Part shown: positions 31,018 to 39,214 of the stretch, piece by piece | Numbering within the stretch: the first letter of the stretch is position 1 | Layout of the letters: each line of letters begins with the position of its first letter | Origin: Caryophanales bacterium | Lineage (GTDB): Bacteria > Bacillota_I > Bacilli_A > RF39 > UBA660 | Assembly (NCBI GenBank): GCA_016291995.1 | Contig: JAEEZV010000061.1 | Span: 1 to 39,214, forward strand | Direction of reading: 5' to 3' | DNA length: 39,214 nucleotides | Notes under the pieces: generated by a model | Databases searched by the model: none | What the model saw: only the letters and a program-made list of their open reading frames with translations | Told to the model about the DNA's origin: nothing | Position numbers and translations under genes: made by a program

Positions 31018-32943
31018 CTAAATATCAAGATTTTGTACATATCTTGCGTTTTCCTCGATAAAACTTCTTCTAGGTTCAACTTCATCACCCATAAGTTTTT
31101 CAAATATCTTATCTGCAGCAACACAATCATCTACAGTGATTTTTCTAAGTACACGCTTTTCAATATCCATAGTTGTCTCATTTAATTCTTCTGCATCCAT
31201 TTCACCAAGACCTTTCATACGAGCAACTTCGTATTTAGTATTTGGCTGTAATGTAGCAAGATATGCATCTTTTTCTTCATCATTAAGAACATATTTTCGT
31301 GTTTTTCCATGCATTATTCTAAATAATGGTGGTTGTGCAGCATATACATGTCCTGCCTCAACTATTGGTTTAAAGAATCTGTAGAATAATGTTAATAATA
31401 ATACTCTTATATGTGATCCATCGACATCGGCATCGGTCATTATTATAATTTTATCGTACCTAAGTTTAGATAAATCAAATTCCTCGCCAATTCCAGTACC
31501 AAATGCAGTAATAATTGTTCTTATTTCTTCGTTAGATAAAGCCTTATCTAATCTAGCTTTCTCAACATTTAAAATTTTACCTCTTAAAGGAAGTATTGCT
31601 TGCGTTAAAGAATCTCTACCTTTTTTAGCAGATCCACCAGCACTATCTCCCTCGACTATAAATATTTCTGATACAGTGGGATCTTTACTCTTACAGTCTG
31701 ATAACTTACCAAAAAATGAAGTTGTAGCTAAATCAGATTTTCTTGTAATTTCTCTAGCTTTCCTAGCTGCATTTCTAGCTCTACATGCTAACATTGCCTT
31801 ACTAACAATAGTTCTAGCATCATCTGGATTTTCTAGTAAAAATCTTTCAAATCCCTGACTAAAAATACTATCAGCTAACTTTCTAACTTCAGAGTTTCCA
31901 AGCCTTCCTTTAGTCTGACCTTCAAACTGAGGATTAGGATGTTTACAAGAAATAATCATTGTTAGACCTTCTTTAACATCATCACCAGTCAAAGAATCAT
32001 CTTTTTCTTTTAATAATCCATTTTTCCTTGCATATGCATTAATAACTCTAGTTAAAGCTCTTCTAACACCTTCTTCATGTGTTCCACCATCATGTGTATT
32101 AATATTATTAACAAATGAATAAATATTGTCATTATATCCATCTGTATATTGCATTGCAACTTCTAAAAACACACCATCTTCTTCACCATTTAAATGAATT
32201 ATATCGTTATGTATTGGTGTTTTTCCTTGATTTATAAATGAAACATATTCACTAATTCCGCCTTCATAAAAGAATCTTTCACCTGTTGTATCTTCTTCAT
32301 CCCTATCATCTCTAAGTGTAATAGCAAGTCCTCTATTTAAGAAAGCTAACTCCCTAATTCTTACTTTAAGTATCTCATAATCATATATTTCACTATCAAA
32401 TATTGTTGGATCTGGTTTAAAGGTAACAACTGTTCCAGTTCTTTCTTTATCACATTCTCCGATTACTTTTAATGGTTCAACAGCATGTCCACCATTTTCA
32501 AATCTAATAAAGTGTACCTGTCCATTTTTATAAACTGTTACTTCTAACCATTTAGATAATGCATTAACTACTGATGCACCTACACCATGAAGTCCACCGG
32601 ATACCTTATATCCTCCACCACCAAATTTACCACCAGCATGAAGCACTGTATAAACAGTTTCTACTGTTGATTTTTTAGTTTTAGGATGTATTTCAACTGG
32701 AATACCACGTCCGTCATCTTTTACAGTTATAGAATTATCTTTATTGATAACTACTTCTATATCGTCGCAATATCCAGCCAATGCCTCATCTATCGAATTA
32801 TCAACTATCTCCCATACTAAATGATGAAGACCTTTAATATCGGTAGTGCCTATATACATACCTGGTCTTTTTCTTACTGCCTCTAATCCTTCAAGTACTT
32901 GAATATCCGAAGCATCATAATGTTCATTATTTTTCTCGTTCAT
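31018..32943 (-). CDS. gyrB: DNA gyrase subunit B
   Basis: The ATPase subunit of gyrase. GHKL ATP site (EIVDNSIDEALAG, DDGRGIPV, GGLHGVGASVVNALS), transducer domain, and Toprim motifs VEGDSAGGSAKKGRD, PLRGKILNVEKA and DADVDGSHIRVLLLT. Ends RYVQNLDI. I chose the ATG at 32943 (641 aa, MNEKNNEHYDASDIQVLEGL), because the upstream ATG at 32985 lies in the end of recF and has no SD. Confidence 0.96.
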   Translation of the reverse strand: MNEKNNEHYDASDIQVLEGLEAVRKRPGMYIGTTDIKGLHHLVWEIVDNSIDEALAGYCDDIEVVINKDNSITVKDDGRGIPVEIHPKTKKSTVETVYTVLHAGGKFGGGGYKVSGGLHGVGASVVNALSKWLEVTVYKNGQVHFIRFENGGHAVEPLKVIGECDKERTGTVVTFKPDPTIFDSEIYDYEILKVRIRELAFLNRGLAITLRDDRDEEDTTGERFFYEGGISEYVSFINQGKTPIHNDIIHLNGEEDGVFLEVAMQYTDGYNDNIYSFVNNINTHDGGTHEEGVRRALTRVINAYARKNGLLKEKDDSLTGDDVKEGLTMIISCKHPNPQFEGQTKGRLGNSEVRKLADSIFSQGFERFLLENPDDARTIVSKAMLACRARNAARKAREITRKSDLATTSFFGKLSDCKSKDPTVSEIFIVEGDSAGGSAKKGRDSLTQAILPLRGKILNVEKARLDKALSNEEIRTIITAFGTGIGEEFDLSKLRYDKIIIMTDADVDGSHIRVLLLTLFYRFFKPIVEAGHVYAAQPPLFRIMHGKTRKYVLNDEEKDAYLATLQPNTKYEVARMKGLGEMDAEELNETTMDIEKRVLRKITVDDCVAADKIFEKLMGDEVEPRRSFIEENARYVQNLDI

Positions 32944-32962
32944 TTCTACCACATCCTTCTTG

Positions 32963-34057
32963 TTAATCAACGATTCTTCCATCATCTATTTCATATATTT
33001 TTGAACCCCTAATAGTTCTTTTATCAACATTCTTTAAATCAGTAGTCGTAACAATAATTTGAATATCTTTATTTAAATAACCAATTACCTTATTTCTCTT
33101 TTCTACATCTAATTCACTAAATAAATCATCTAGTAGTAAAACAGGATACTCTTGAGTAATATTATAAAACACCTCTATCTCAGCCAATTTAAGCGCCAAT
33201 ATAGCCATCTTTTGCTGTCCTTGTGATCCATATAACAATAAATCATTATCTTTCAATATGAAGCTAAAATCGTCTCTATGTGGGCCTATTAAAGTTGTAC
33301 CATATATTTTTTCTTTTTCTAAATTACTCTCTAGTTTCTTTAACATAATACTACTATAATCATCATTTTTAACATCTATACTGGGTAAATACTTGATATA
33401 TAACCCTTCAACGCCAGCAATATCATTATATATATCACCTATATATTTATTAACTTCATTAACAAAATTAATACGATAATTATATATATCCGTAGCAAGT
33501 TCTACCATCTTAGAATTGAGAATATCTAAATATACATTATTGATATTCCCATTTCTAATTACTTTTAAATATTCATTTCGTTGACGTAATATCAAATTAT
33601 AATCATTTAAAACATTAATATATTTTAAATATAACTGACTGATTTCAATATTTAAAAATCTTCTTCGATTATTTGGTGATTCCTTAATTAACCTCACATC
33701 ATCTGGATTAAATAAAATAACTCTTAAATTTCCAAGATATTGTGAATGTTTTTTTATTTCTTCACCATTAACTTCCAATTTCTTACCATTGGCATTCATT
33801 AATATAGATATTTTTTTGTTACTTTCATTATTATTAATTAATCCTTCTATTTTAGAAAATAACATATCTTTCTTAATACAAGTCTTATCGTTAATAGGAA
33901 AATTAGATTTTGTAATTGATAAAAAATAAATAGCTTCTAGTATATTTGTCTTTCCTTGGGCATTATTTCCAATAATAATATTTAATTTATCGTTAAATAC
34001 TATTTCTATATCATCATAATTTCGAAAATTCTTTAATTTTAATTTTTCAATTTTCAC
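32963..34057 (-). CDS. recF: DNA replication and repair protein RecF
   Basis: An SMC-like ATPase that helps RecOR load RecA at gaps. Walker A GNNAQGKT at 30-37, the signature region YGSQGQQKMAILALKLAEIE, and Walker B VLLLDDLFSELD. Length of 364 aa is typical. The start is GTG at 34057 with AGAGG ten bases upstream. In Bacillus the small S4-domain gene yaaA comes between dnaN and recF; here a comK-like gene takes that place. Confidence 0.96.
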   Translation of the reverse strand: MKIEKLKLKNFRNYDDIEIVFNDKLNIIIGNNAQGKTNILEAIYFLSITKSNFPINDKTCIKKDMLFSKIEGLINNNESNKKISILMNANGKKLEVNGEEIKKHSQYLGNLRVILFNPDDVRLIKESPNNRRRFLNIEISQLYLKYINVLNDYNLILRQRNEYLKVIRNGNINNVYLDILNSKMVELATDIYNYRINFVNEVNKYIGDIYNDIAGVEGLYIKYLPSIDVKNDDYSSIMLKKLESNLEKEKIYGTTLIGPHRDDFSFILKDNDLLLYGSQGQQKMAILALKLAEIEVFYNITQEYPVLLLDDLFSELDVEKRNKVIGYLNKDIQIIVTTTDLKNVDKRTIRGSKIYEIDDGRIVD

Positions 34058-34121
34058 CTTAATTTTACCTCTTCATATAGTACCCCACAAATATACATTA
34101 TTTATTAATTATTACATTATA

Positions 34122-34130
34122 ATTATAACA
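34122..34130 (-). promoter_or_regulatory. Candidate promoter of recF-gyrB-gyrA
   Basis: Extended -10 TGTTATAAT (34130-34122) in the comK-recF gap, just after the comK terminator. No good -35. A long leader of about 55 bases would follow. Confidence 0.5.
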
Positions 34131-34144
34131 TATTTTGCTTAAAA

Positions 34145-34177
34145 AATAAAGAAAAAATCTACTTTTCTAGACTTTTT
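34145..34177 (-). terminator. Terminator of the comK-like gene
   Basis: AAAAA(g)TCTA pairs with TAGATTTTT around a six-base loop with one bulged base, followed by further T on the minus strand; overlaps the stop codon. Confidence 0.6.
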
Positions 34178-34608
34178 CTTCGCTTATTTAATTCATAATC
34201 TAAAATTAAACTTCTAGTTACCTGATTATCGACTATATAATATGAAAAATCTATTGTTATTATCTTATTATTTTTGAAATAAAATATTGTTTTATTATCG
34301 TCTTTTTCATATTTTTCTAAATTATTAAAAGAAATCCATATATTATTCTTACTTCTAACTGATTTTAATGGAAAAAAGATAATATTTCTACTTTCTTCAA
34401 CAATTATTGGTGTTTTAGATGATAAATTAACAAGTCTGTTGGTAGTTTTTATTCTATCAGTAAGATTGCTACCAAAGAATTTACATGAATTATTAATAAT
34501 TTCTTTAGATGATATATTCTCAATATAATCCATATTTTCTGTAATTATCCTTGTATGACTATCGTCTATGCCTATCAACATGTCTGTTGATAAATCTATT
34601 TCATACAT
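34159..34608 (-). CDS. comK: ComK-family competence transcription factor
   Basis: ComK activates DNA-uptake genes in Bacillus, Listeria and Staphylococcus. This 149-aa protein follows Bacillus ComK segment by segment: SCKFFGSNLTDRIKTTNRLV (ComK SCRFFGSSYAGRKAGT), KTPIIVEESRNIIFFPLKS (PPIMVDPSNQIFLFP), NNIWISFNN (CGWISHVHV), KNNKIITIDFSYYIVDNQ (SNGKTMELPISYNSFENQ) and VTRSLILDYEL. The C-terminal tail that targets Bacillus ComK for MecA/ClpCP degradation is missing, as in staphylococcal-length forms. ATG at 34608 with AGGGGGGAT as SD; an upstream start at 34641 is less likely. It sits alone between terminators of dnaN and its own. Confidence 0.88.
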   Translation of the reverse strand: MYEIDLSTDMLIGIDDSHTRIITENMDYIENISSKEIINNSCKFFGSNLTDRIKTTNRLVNLSSKTPIIVEESRNIIFFPLKSVRSKNNIWISFNNLEKYEKDDNKTIFYFKNNKIITIDFSYYIVDNQVTRSLILDYELNKRRKSLEK

Positions 34609-34650
34609 AATATCCCCCCTTAACTCTTTAGTATGACACATGTCTTTGTC

Positions 34651-34670
34651 GAATTATGTAGAATTATGTC
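34651..34670. repeat. Tandem 10-base repeat upstream of comK
   Basis: GAATTATGTA GAATTATGTC on the plus strand: two copies exactly one helical turn apart, 40-60 bases before the comK start. A candidate binding site for a regulator; no classical K-box (AAAA-N5-TTTT pair) was found here. Confidence 0.45.
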
Positions 34671-34680
34671 GGAGATATAA

Positions 34681-34712
34681 AAAAATAAAAAAGACATAAA
34701 TTAATATGTCTT
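34681..34712 (-). terminator. Terminator of dnaN
   Basis: Stem AAGACATA / TATGTCTT with a six-base loop, T-rich tail on the minus strand; overlaps the dnaN stop. Confidence 0.8.
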
Positions 34713-35816
34713 AATTGGTAATACTAATTGTACTAATGAACTTTCATCATCACTCTTTATAATTATTGGTGAGTTATCATCATTCATTAATATATGAATC
34801 TTTTCACTACCAAAACTTTTAATAGCATCTAACATATATTTAGAACTAAATGATATAGATATTTTACTATCGTTATCAATAGCAATTTTTTCTTCTACTT
34901 TACCAATTTCAGGAGAATTAGATGAAATTATTAATTCCTTATTATCTAATGTTAGTTTAATTGTATTTTTATCCTTATCTGATGTAAGTAAAGAAGCTCT
35001 ATCAATCATATCATATAGAGAATCAAATTCACATTCAATATCAACATTAAATTTACTTGGAATGATATTTGAAGATACTGGATATGTTCCACTAATTAAT
35101 CTTGATAAGAAAATCATATTTTTATATTTAAATAAAACTTTATTACTAAATACATGTAGATAAATATTCTCATTATCATCATCTAGCATTCTAGATAATT
35201 CCACTAAATTCTTACTAGGAATAACTAAATTAAATTCATTTTCGTATTTATCATTTAATTTAATTTCTTTTCTAGCCAATCTATAACTATCAGTTGCAAT
35301 TACTTCTAGTTTATCTTTATTTAATTTAAAATTAATACCTGTAAGTAATGGTCTTGTCTCAGAAAGAGATGTAGCAAAGAAAGTTTGATTTACTAAACTC
35401 TTAAGTGATATTGGATTTAAAACAATTGGATTCTTAGTTTCTTCTAAATCTAAATTAGGAAATTCATTTGGATCTACTCCATTTAAATTAAATTCAGAAC
35501 CAGTTGTTTGAATAATCATATTAAATCCATCAACAACTTCAATTGAAATATCACTATCAGGTAATTTTTTAATAATTTCTACAATATATTTTCCACTAAT
35601 AACAATACTACCAACTTCTTCTATTTTTTCTATTTGATCTTTTGGTATAAATGTTCTAATAGATATATCAGAATCACTAGCAAATAAATATAATCCTTCT
35701 TTTTTTAAATCAAATTTAATACCTGTTAATATTGGAATTAAATTTCTACTGGAAATAGCCTTAGATGTATTTAATAAATTTTCAAGTAAAACATTTTTCT
35801 TAATAATAAATTTCAT
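34701..35816 (-). CDS. dnaN: DNA polymerase III beta subunit (sliding clamp)
   Basis: The ring-shaped clamp that tethers the replicative polymerase. Three DnaN domains are seen: MKFIIKKNVLLENLLNTSKA, ISSRNLIPILTGIKFDL, EFPNLDLEE, then ATSLSETRPLLTGINFKL and ATDSYRLARKE of domain 2, and the C-terminal LVQLVLPIKTY, which matches the usual VLPMR end. Length of 371 aa is typical. It follows dnaA after a 148-base gap that holds DnaA boxes. A terminator separates it from comK and recF. Confidence 0.97.
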   Translation of the reverse strand: MKFIIKKNVLLENLLNTSKAISSRNLIPILTGIKFDLKKEGLYLFASDSDISIRTFIPKDQIEKIEEVGSIVISGKYIVEIIKKLPDSDISIEVVDGFNMIIQTTGSEFNLNGVDPNEFPNLDLEETKNPIVLNPISLKSLVNQTFFATSLSETRPLLTGINFKLNKDKLEVIATDSYRLARKEIKLNDKYENEFNLVIPSKNLVELSRMLDDDNENIYLHVFSNKVLFKYKNMIFLSRLISGTYPVSSNIIPSKFNVDIECEFDSLYDMIDRASLLTSDKDKNTIKLTLDNKELIISSNSPEIGKVEEKIAIDNDSKISISFSSKYMLDAIKSFGSEKIHILMNDDNSPIIIKSDDESSLVQLVLPIKTY

Positions 35817-35861
35817 ATTTTTTTCCTTCTTTCTTAATTGAATTATTATAACTATTATACT

Positions 35862-35963
35862 TGTTGATACTGTTGATAACTTACTTAAAATCTTTATTTT
35901 ATAACGTTTTATTTATCAACAAGGTATGTTGGTATAATAAGAAATAATTAACACCAATCAACA
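35862..35963. other. DnaA-box cluster between dnaA and dnaN
   Basis: TGTTGATAC (35862), TGTTGATAA (35871), TTATCAACA (35913) and CAATCAACA (35955) match the DnaA box TTATnCACA/TTATCAACA on either strand. Bacillus has a comparable box cluster and the unwinding element in this gap. TATAAT elements for dnaN at 35859-35854 and 35850-35845 lie next to the boxes, so DnaA may control dnaN. Confidence 0.75.
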
Positions 35964-35964
35964 A

Positions 35965-37335
35965 CTAACTCAAACTCCTTTTTAAATCTTTTATTACATT
36001 TCTTAAATCATCATTCTTAGTAATTTCTTCTCGTATTTTTTTATCAGCACTAATTATTGTAGAATGATTTCTTCCTCCAAAATAAGAACCAATCTTAGGA
36101 AAAGATTCTGTCGTTAATTCTCTACATAAGTAAATTGCTACTTGTCTAGGAAAATTAACAGAATTATTTCTATTTTTACCTTTCATTTGTTCAATACTAA
36201 TTTTGTAGTAGTCACATACAGCCCTTTGAATTCTTTGTACATCATTCTTATAAATACTCTTACCATGCAATTGATCTTTCAAAGCTTCAACTGCAATATC
36301 TAAAGTAACCTCACCATGATTAAACATAGATGAATATGCTAATACTCTTGTAATAGCACCTTCTAACTTTCTAATATCCGAATCAAAATTATTTGCAATA
36401 TATTCAATAACTTCTATTGGTATATCACTAGCTGTTTCCTTAAATGCTAACTTATTCTTAATAATATTTACTCTAAGATCATAATCAGGTGTTGCTATAT
36501 TTGCTGTAAGTCCCCAATTAAATCTAGTAATAAGTCTATTTTCAAATGAATTTAAGTCATCTACAGGTCTATCCGAAGCAATAATTATTTGTTTATTCGC
36601 ACTATGTAATTCATTAAATGTATTAAAAAACTCTTCTTGTCCTTTTGGTGCAGTACCTAAAAACTGAATATCATCAATCATCAGAACATCTACATTTCGA
36701 TATTTTTCTTTAAAAGCATCAATCTTATCAAAATTATTTTTATCACTATATCTAAATATTCTTGTATATTCATCAACAAATTTATCACTCGTTATATATA
36801 ATACTTTCTTATCAGAGTTCTTTATTATATAATTGCCTATCGCATGCATTAAATGAGTTTTACCAACACCACTCTCACCATATAATACTAAAGGATTATA
36901 TGATCCCGGAGCTTCAGCAGTCATTACCGCAGCCTTATAAGCAAAATTATTACTTTTACCAACAACAAATGTTTCAAAAGTATAATCAGGATTTAAATTA
37001 GCATTAAAAGGAGATTGTTTCTCATGAACTACTAAATCATTAAAAGTATCATTTTTATGTTTATTCTTTTCTAATTCCTGTATTTCACTTTCTAATATAA
37101 TATTGAATGTAATATTATCGTTGGTAACTTTCGCCATAGCCTCATTCATCATATTTAGATAAAATTCTTCAATATGTTTTTTTATAAATTCTTGATTGAC
37201 GGTAATGGTAAGTACATTATTTTCCAAAGAATAAAATTTTGTATCCTCTTCATTAAACCACGTATCGAAAGACATATTAGTCAGTTCGTTTTTTAAGTTG
37301 TCTAAAAATTTATTCCATAGTTCTCTACCATTCAT
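35965..37335 (-). CDS. dnaA: Chromosomal replication initiator DnaA
   Basis: DnaA binds the boxes at oriC and opens the duplex. Domain I (ELWNKFLDNLKNELTNMSFD), a short linker, the AAA+ domain III with YTFETFVVGKSNNFAYKAA, Walker A GESGVGKT at 153-160, Walker B VLMIDDIQFL, and domain IV ending with the box-recognition signature FGGRNHSTII. Length of 456 aa is normal. ATG at 37335 with AGGT-type SD. Confidence 0.98.
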   Translation of the reverse strand: MNGRELWNKFLDNLKNELTNMSFDTWFNEEDTKFYSLENNVLTITVNQEFIKKHIEEFYLNMMNEAMAKVTNDNITFNIILESEIQELEKNKHKNDTFNDLVVHEKQSPFNANLNPDYTFETFVVGKSNNFAYKAAVMTAEAPGSYNPLVLYGESGVGKTHLMHAIGNYIIKNSDKKVLYITSDKFVDEYTRIFRYSDKNNFDKIDAFKEKYRNVDVLMIDDIQFLGTAPKGQEEFFNTFNELHSANKQIIIASDRPVDDLNSFENRLITRFNWGLTANIATPDYDLRVNIIKNKLAFKETASDIPIEVIEYIANNFDSDIRKLEGAITRVLAYSSMFNHGEVTLDIAVEALKDQLHGKSIYKNDVQRIQRAVCDYYKISIEQMKGKNRNNSVNFPRQVAIYLCRELTTESFPKIGSYFGGRNHSTIISADKKIREEITKNDDLRNVIKDLKRSLS

Positions 37336-37365
37336 AACCGCTACCTCACATTCAGTTCTAACTTT

Positions 37366-37393
37366 ATTTTAACACATTAAAAAGCTTTGTCTA
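37366..37393 (-). promoter_or_regulatory. Candidate dnaA promoter
   Basis: TAGACA at 37393-37388, a 16-base spacer and TAAAAT at 37371-37366 preceded by TGT (extended -10). It lies at the edge of the DnaA-box cluster, which fits autoregulation. Confidence 0.5.
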
Positions 37394-37635
37394 CAACAAT
37401 TTTCACTATCAACAAGTTGTAAACAAGTTATCAACAACTTTTCAACAATATAATACCATATAAAATAAGGATTTAAAAGAGTTTTCAACAATTTTTAATA
37501 CAAATATTTCCCTGTTAATAAAATTATCTACATTTGTTATAACATGTTGAAAAATAAGGGTTTTGTTGATAATTACAATAAACACTTAAAAATAACAAAA
37601 AAAGGTATATATTTATCAACAACATCTGTGGAAAA
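37387..37635. other. oriC: Chromosomal replication origin (oriC), DnaA-box array
   Basis: The AT-rich gap of 334 bases upstream of dnaA holds many box-like nonamers. Plus strand: CTATCAACA (37406), TTATCAACA (37428), TTTTCAACA (37439), TTTTCAACA (37482), TTATCTACA (37524), TTATCAACA (37613). Minus strand: TGTTAATAA (37513), TGTTGAAAA (37545), TGTTGATAA (37564), TGTGGAAAA (37627). With the second cluster beyond dnaA this is a bipartite origin of the Bacillus type. The unwinding element was not assigned. Confidence 0.85.
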
Positions 37636-37661
37636 TAAAACCCGGGAAATAATTTCCCGGG
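37631..37661 (-). terminator. GC-rich terminator of the HerA-like gene
   Basis: CCCGGGAAA / TTTCCCGGG with a three-base loop, then TTTTATTTT on the minus strand. It is conspicuously GC-rich for this genome and protects oriC from incoming transcription. Confidence 0.88.
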
Positions 37662-37669
37662 AAATATAA

Positions 37670-39214
37670 CTATTGTCCTTTCCACTCCACAATCCACTTA
37701 TCATAGATAGATGCATTCGCACTTTGAGGTTCAGGATTAGGCATTTGCATTTTTACAATCATTGGTATTCTCATCATTCTACCAAACGCAACACAAGTTC
37801 CTGACTGTAATGATTTTTGTTTTTCAATTACATCTGAACTAATGTTAGGAACCATCTTCCTAATATATTCCAAATCTGTTGGATGATTCAACTTAAAGAT
37901 AATAAAGTTAGAACACTGTGACAAAACTGTTTCAGACAATTCGGTAGGTCTCTGAGTAATCAAATCCATAATTACACCAAATTTTCTACCTTCCTTAGCA
38001 ATTCTTTCAAAAATATTATAACCTAAAATATCAACATCTTTATCTTTTTGAACATATCTATGCGCCTCTTCCAACATTATATGGATAGGCATAGAACCTC
38101 TAGGTTGAAGTCTTTTAGAAAACTTAAATAGTATTCTAGATATTACTTTAACAATACTTTTAGCAAGTCTATCATCAACCTCTTCCAAAACAAAGTTAAC
38201 TATTTGTACTCTACCATTAGCTGGTGTTACTAATAATGAATTAATATATTGTTCTGGTGTAATAAAACTAGGAACATCAAAAAATTCTTTATTAGAACTA
38301 TTATTGATTGAATGTAATTTAACTTTTAATGCTATCGCTTCACTATATGATTTTTCATTCATAAGTAGTCCTTCACTTATCAAAGTAAAATTAAGAGCTA
38401 CTTCCAACTGATCTAAATTGAAATATAAAGGTACATAATCTTCTTTCCATACAGTATTGTTATCAACAAAACTCTGGATATATTTTGTAACCAATATTCT
38501 TTCAACAAAATCACCATGATTATCAATATCAAAACATTTTCTAAATTCTCTTGTATATCCTATACCAGGAACTTCAACATCCAAATTTAGTTCATTGGTA
38601 TAACAATCAGTCAAAATATTAAATATTTGGTCTCTTATTTTAGCAGCTACCTGATTAGAATATAAAACAGCAATAATAGCCTTAGCAATTAAATGATTTT
38701 TATATCTAATAGATTCTTCATCGTTTCTTGCAAATATAGATACGAAACTAAGCATCTTTTCAATAATATTAATTTGAAAATAATCAGTTATATCTAAAAT
38801 ATTTGCATAATCATCAACATCCATAATCCATAAAGGAATTTTAATTGGATTTCCTGAAGGATCAGATTTATCTGTCGTATATAATTTATAATTAAAATTA
38901 GAATTTAAACTATGAATATCTCTAAATGCTGCATCATATTCACTTGTATTATTAAATATAAAGAAATTACTATTAAATGGAATTTTATCTTTCATATTGA
39001 AAAAGTTTTGAACAATTCTAGCAACACCACATGTTTTACCAGAACCAGTATTACCAAATATAGCCATATGGTTACTATACATTTCATTTATATTAACCTT
39101 AACTGGATAATCATTATATAATGGACTAACACCAAGAATCATCGTTTTATTATCGTTATCACCAACGAGTTCTCCAAGTTCTTGCTGATTAATAATTCTA
39201 ATCGTGGCATTTAA
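37670..39214 (-). CDS. HerA-like ATPase (DUF87), partial at its 5' end
   Basis: A hexameric FtsK/HerA-type DNA translocase. Walker A GNTGSGKT lies about 30 residues after an internal Met (39142), Walker B is MPIHIMLEEAHRYV, and ERIAKEGRKFGV and ITQRPTELSETVLSQCSNFI are typical HerA sensor segments. The frame is open from 39142 to the edge (ATIRIINQQELGELVGDN...), which looks like part of the N-terminal HAS-barrel, so the true start is outside. Archaeal HerA works with the nuclease NurA in end resection; bacterial versions occur with NurA/Sir2 or alone. No nuclease partner is visible. It reads toward oriC, against the expected rightward fork. Confidence 0.85.
   Translation of the reverse strand, partial: LNATIRIINQQELGELVGDNDNKTMILGVSPLYNDYPVKVNINEMYSNHMAIFGNTGSGKTCGVARIVQNFFNMKDKIPFNSNFFIFNNTSEYDAAFRDIHSLNSNFNYKLYTTDKSDPSGNPIKIPLWIMDVDDYANILDITDYFQINIIEKMLSFVSIFARNDEESIRYKNHLIAKAIIAVLYSNQVAAKIRDQIFNILTDCYTNELNLDVEVPGIGYTREFRKCFDIDNHGDFVERILVTKYIQSFVDNNTVWKEDYVPLYFNLDQLEVALNFTLISEGLLMNEKSYSEAIALKVKLHSINNSSNKEFFDVPSFITPEQYINSLLVTPANGRVQIVNFVLEEVDDRLAKSIVKVISRILFKFSKRLQPRGSMPIHIMLEEAHRYVQKDKDVDILGYNIFERIAKEGRKFGVIMDLITQRPTELSETVLSQCSNFIIFKLNHPTDLEYIRKMVPNISSDVIEKQKSLQSGTCVAFGRMMRIPMIVKMQMPNPEPQSANASIYDKWIVEWKGQ

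Noticed and set aside
1..39214. tRNA, rRNA, insertion sequences or prophage genes
   Set aside because: No tRNA cloverleaf, rRNA segment, transposase or phage structural gene was recognised in the intergenic regions or reading frames.

Overview
This is a strongly AT-rich, gene-dense window around the replication origin of a low-GC Gram-positive bacterium of the Bacilli/Erysipelotrichia/Mollicutes side of the Firmicutes, probably an uncultured host-associated lineage. The gene order is a compressed form of the Bacillus subtilis origin region: dnaA-dnaN-recF-gyrB-gyrA, then tadA-dnaX-ebfC-recR-bofA-holB-ricT-trmN6-rsmI, metG, tatD, rsmA, yabG-veg, spoVG, pth-mfd-spoVT, yabP-yabQ-divIC and tilS-ftsH, with many intervening Bacillus genes missing and some blocks reordered. 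TGA is used as a stop (rsmI, yabG), so the code is standard and not the mycoplasma code. SpoVT, SpoVG, YabG, YabP, YabQ, BofA and a SleB-type hydrolase indicate a spore-forming or recently spore-forming ancestor.

Layout from right to left, which is the direction of most transcription. The right edge holds a HerA-like ATPase (37670 to edge, partial) reading toward the origin. The DnaA-box-rich oriC lies at about 37387-37635, with a second small box cluster between dnaA and dnaN. The dnaN-recF gap, where Bacillus has yaaA, carries a ComK-family competence regulator. gyrB-gyrA follow. The roughly 800-base gyrA-tadA gap holds the most striking structure in the window: seven parS-type palindromes within 540 bases, with a short mycoplasma-like SRP RNA gene among them, whose U-tract lies inside one of the extended parS palindromes. 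A long operon dnaX through mfd follows (DNA replication clamp loading, recombination, RNA modification, repair). Next come spoVT, a T-box-controlled metG, tatD, a SleB-like cell-wall hydrolase and rsmA.

At 7025-11582 a complete agmatine deiminase pathway (aguB, aguD, aguA, carbamate kinase) is inserted between rsmA and yabG, which are adjacent in Bacillus. It would convert agmatine to putrescine, ammonia, CO2 and ATP. Then come the small sporulation and cell-division genes. tilS-ftsH and an orphan RelB-type antitoxin are on the opposite strand. ParA/Soj runs off the left edge; its ParB partner is expected just outside and would bind the parS cluster.

Many candidate promoters share an extended -10 (TGT/TGC before TATAAT), and intrinsic terminators often overlap the stop codon of the gene they end.
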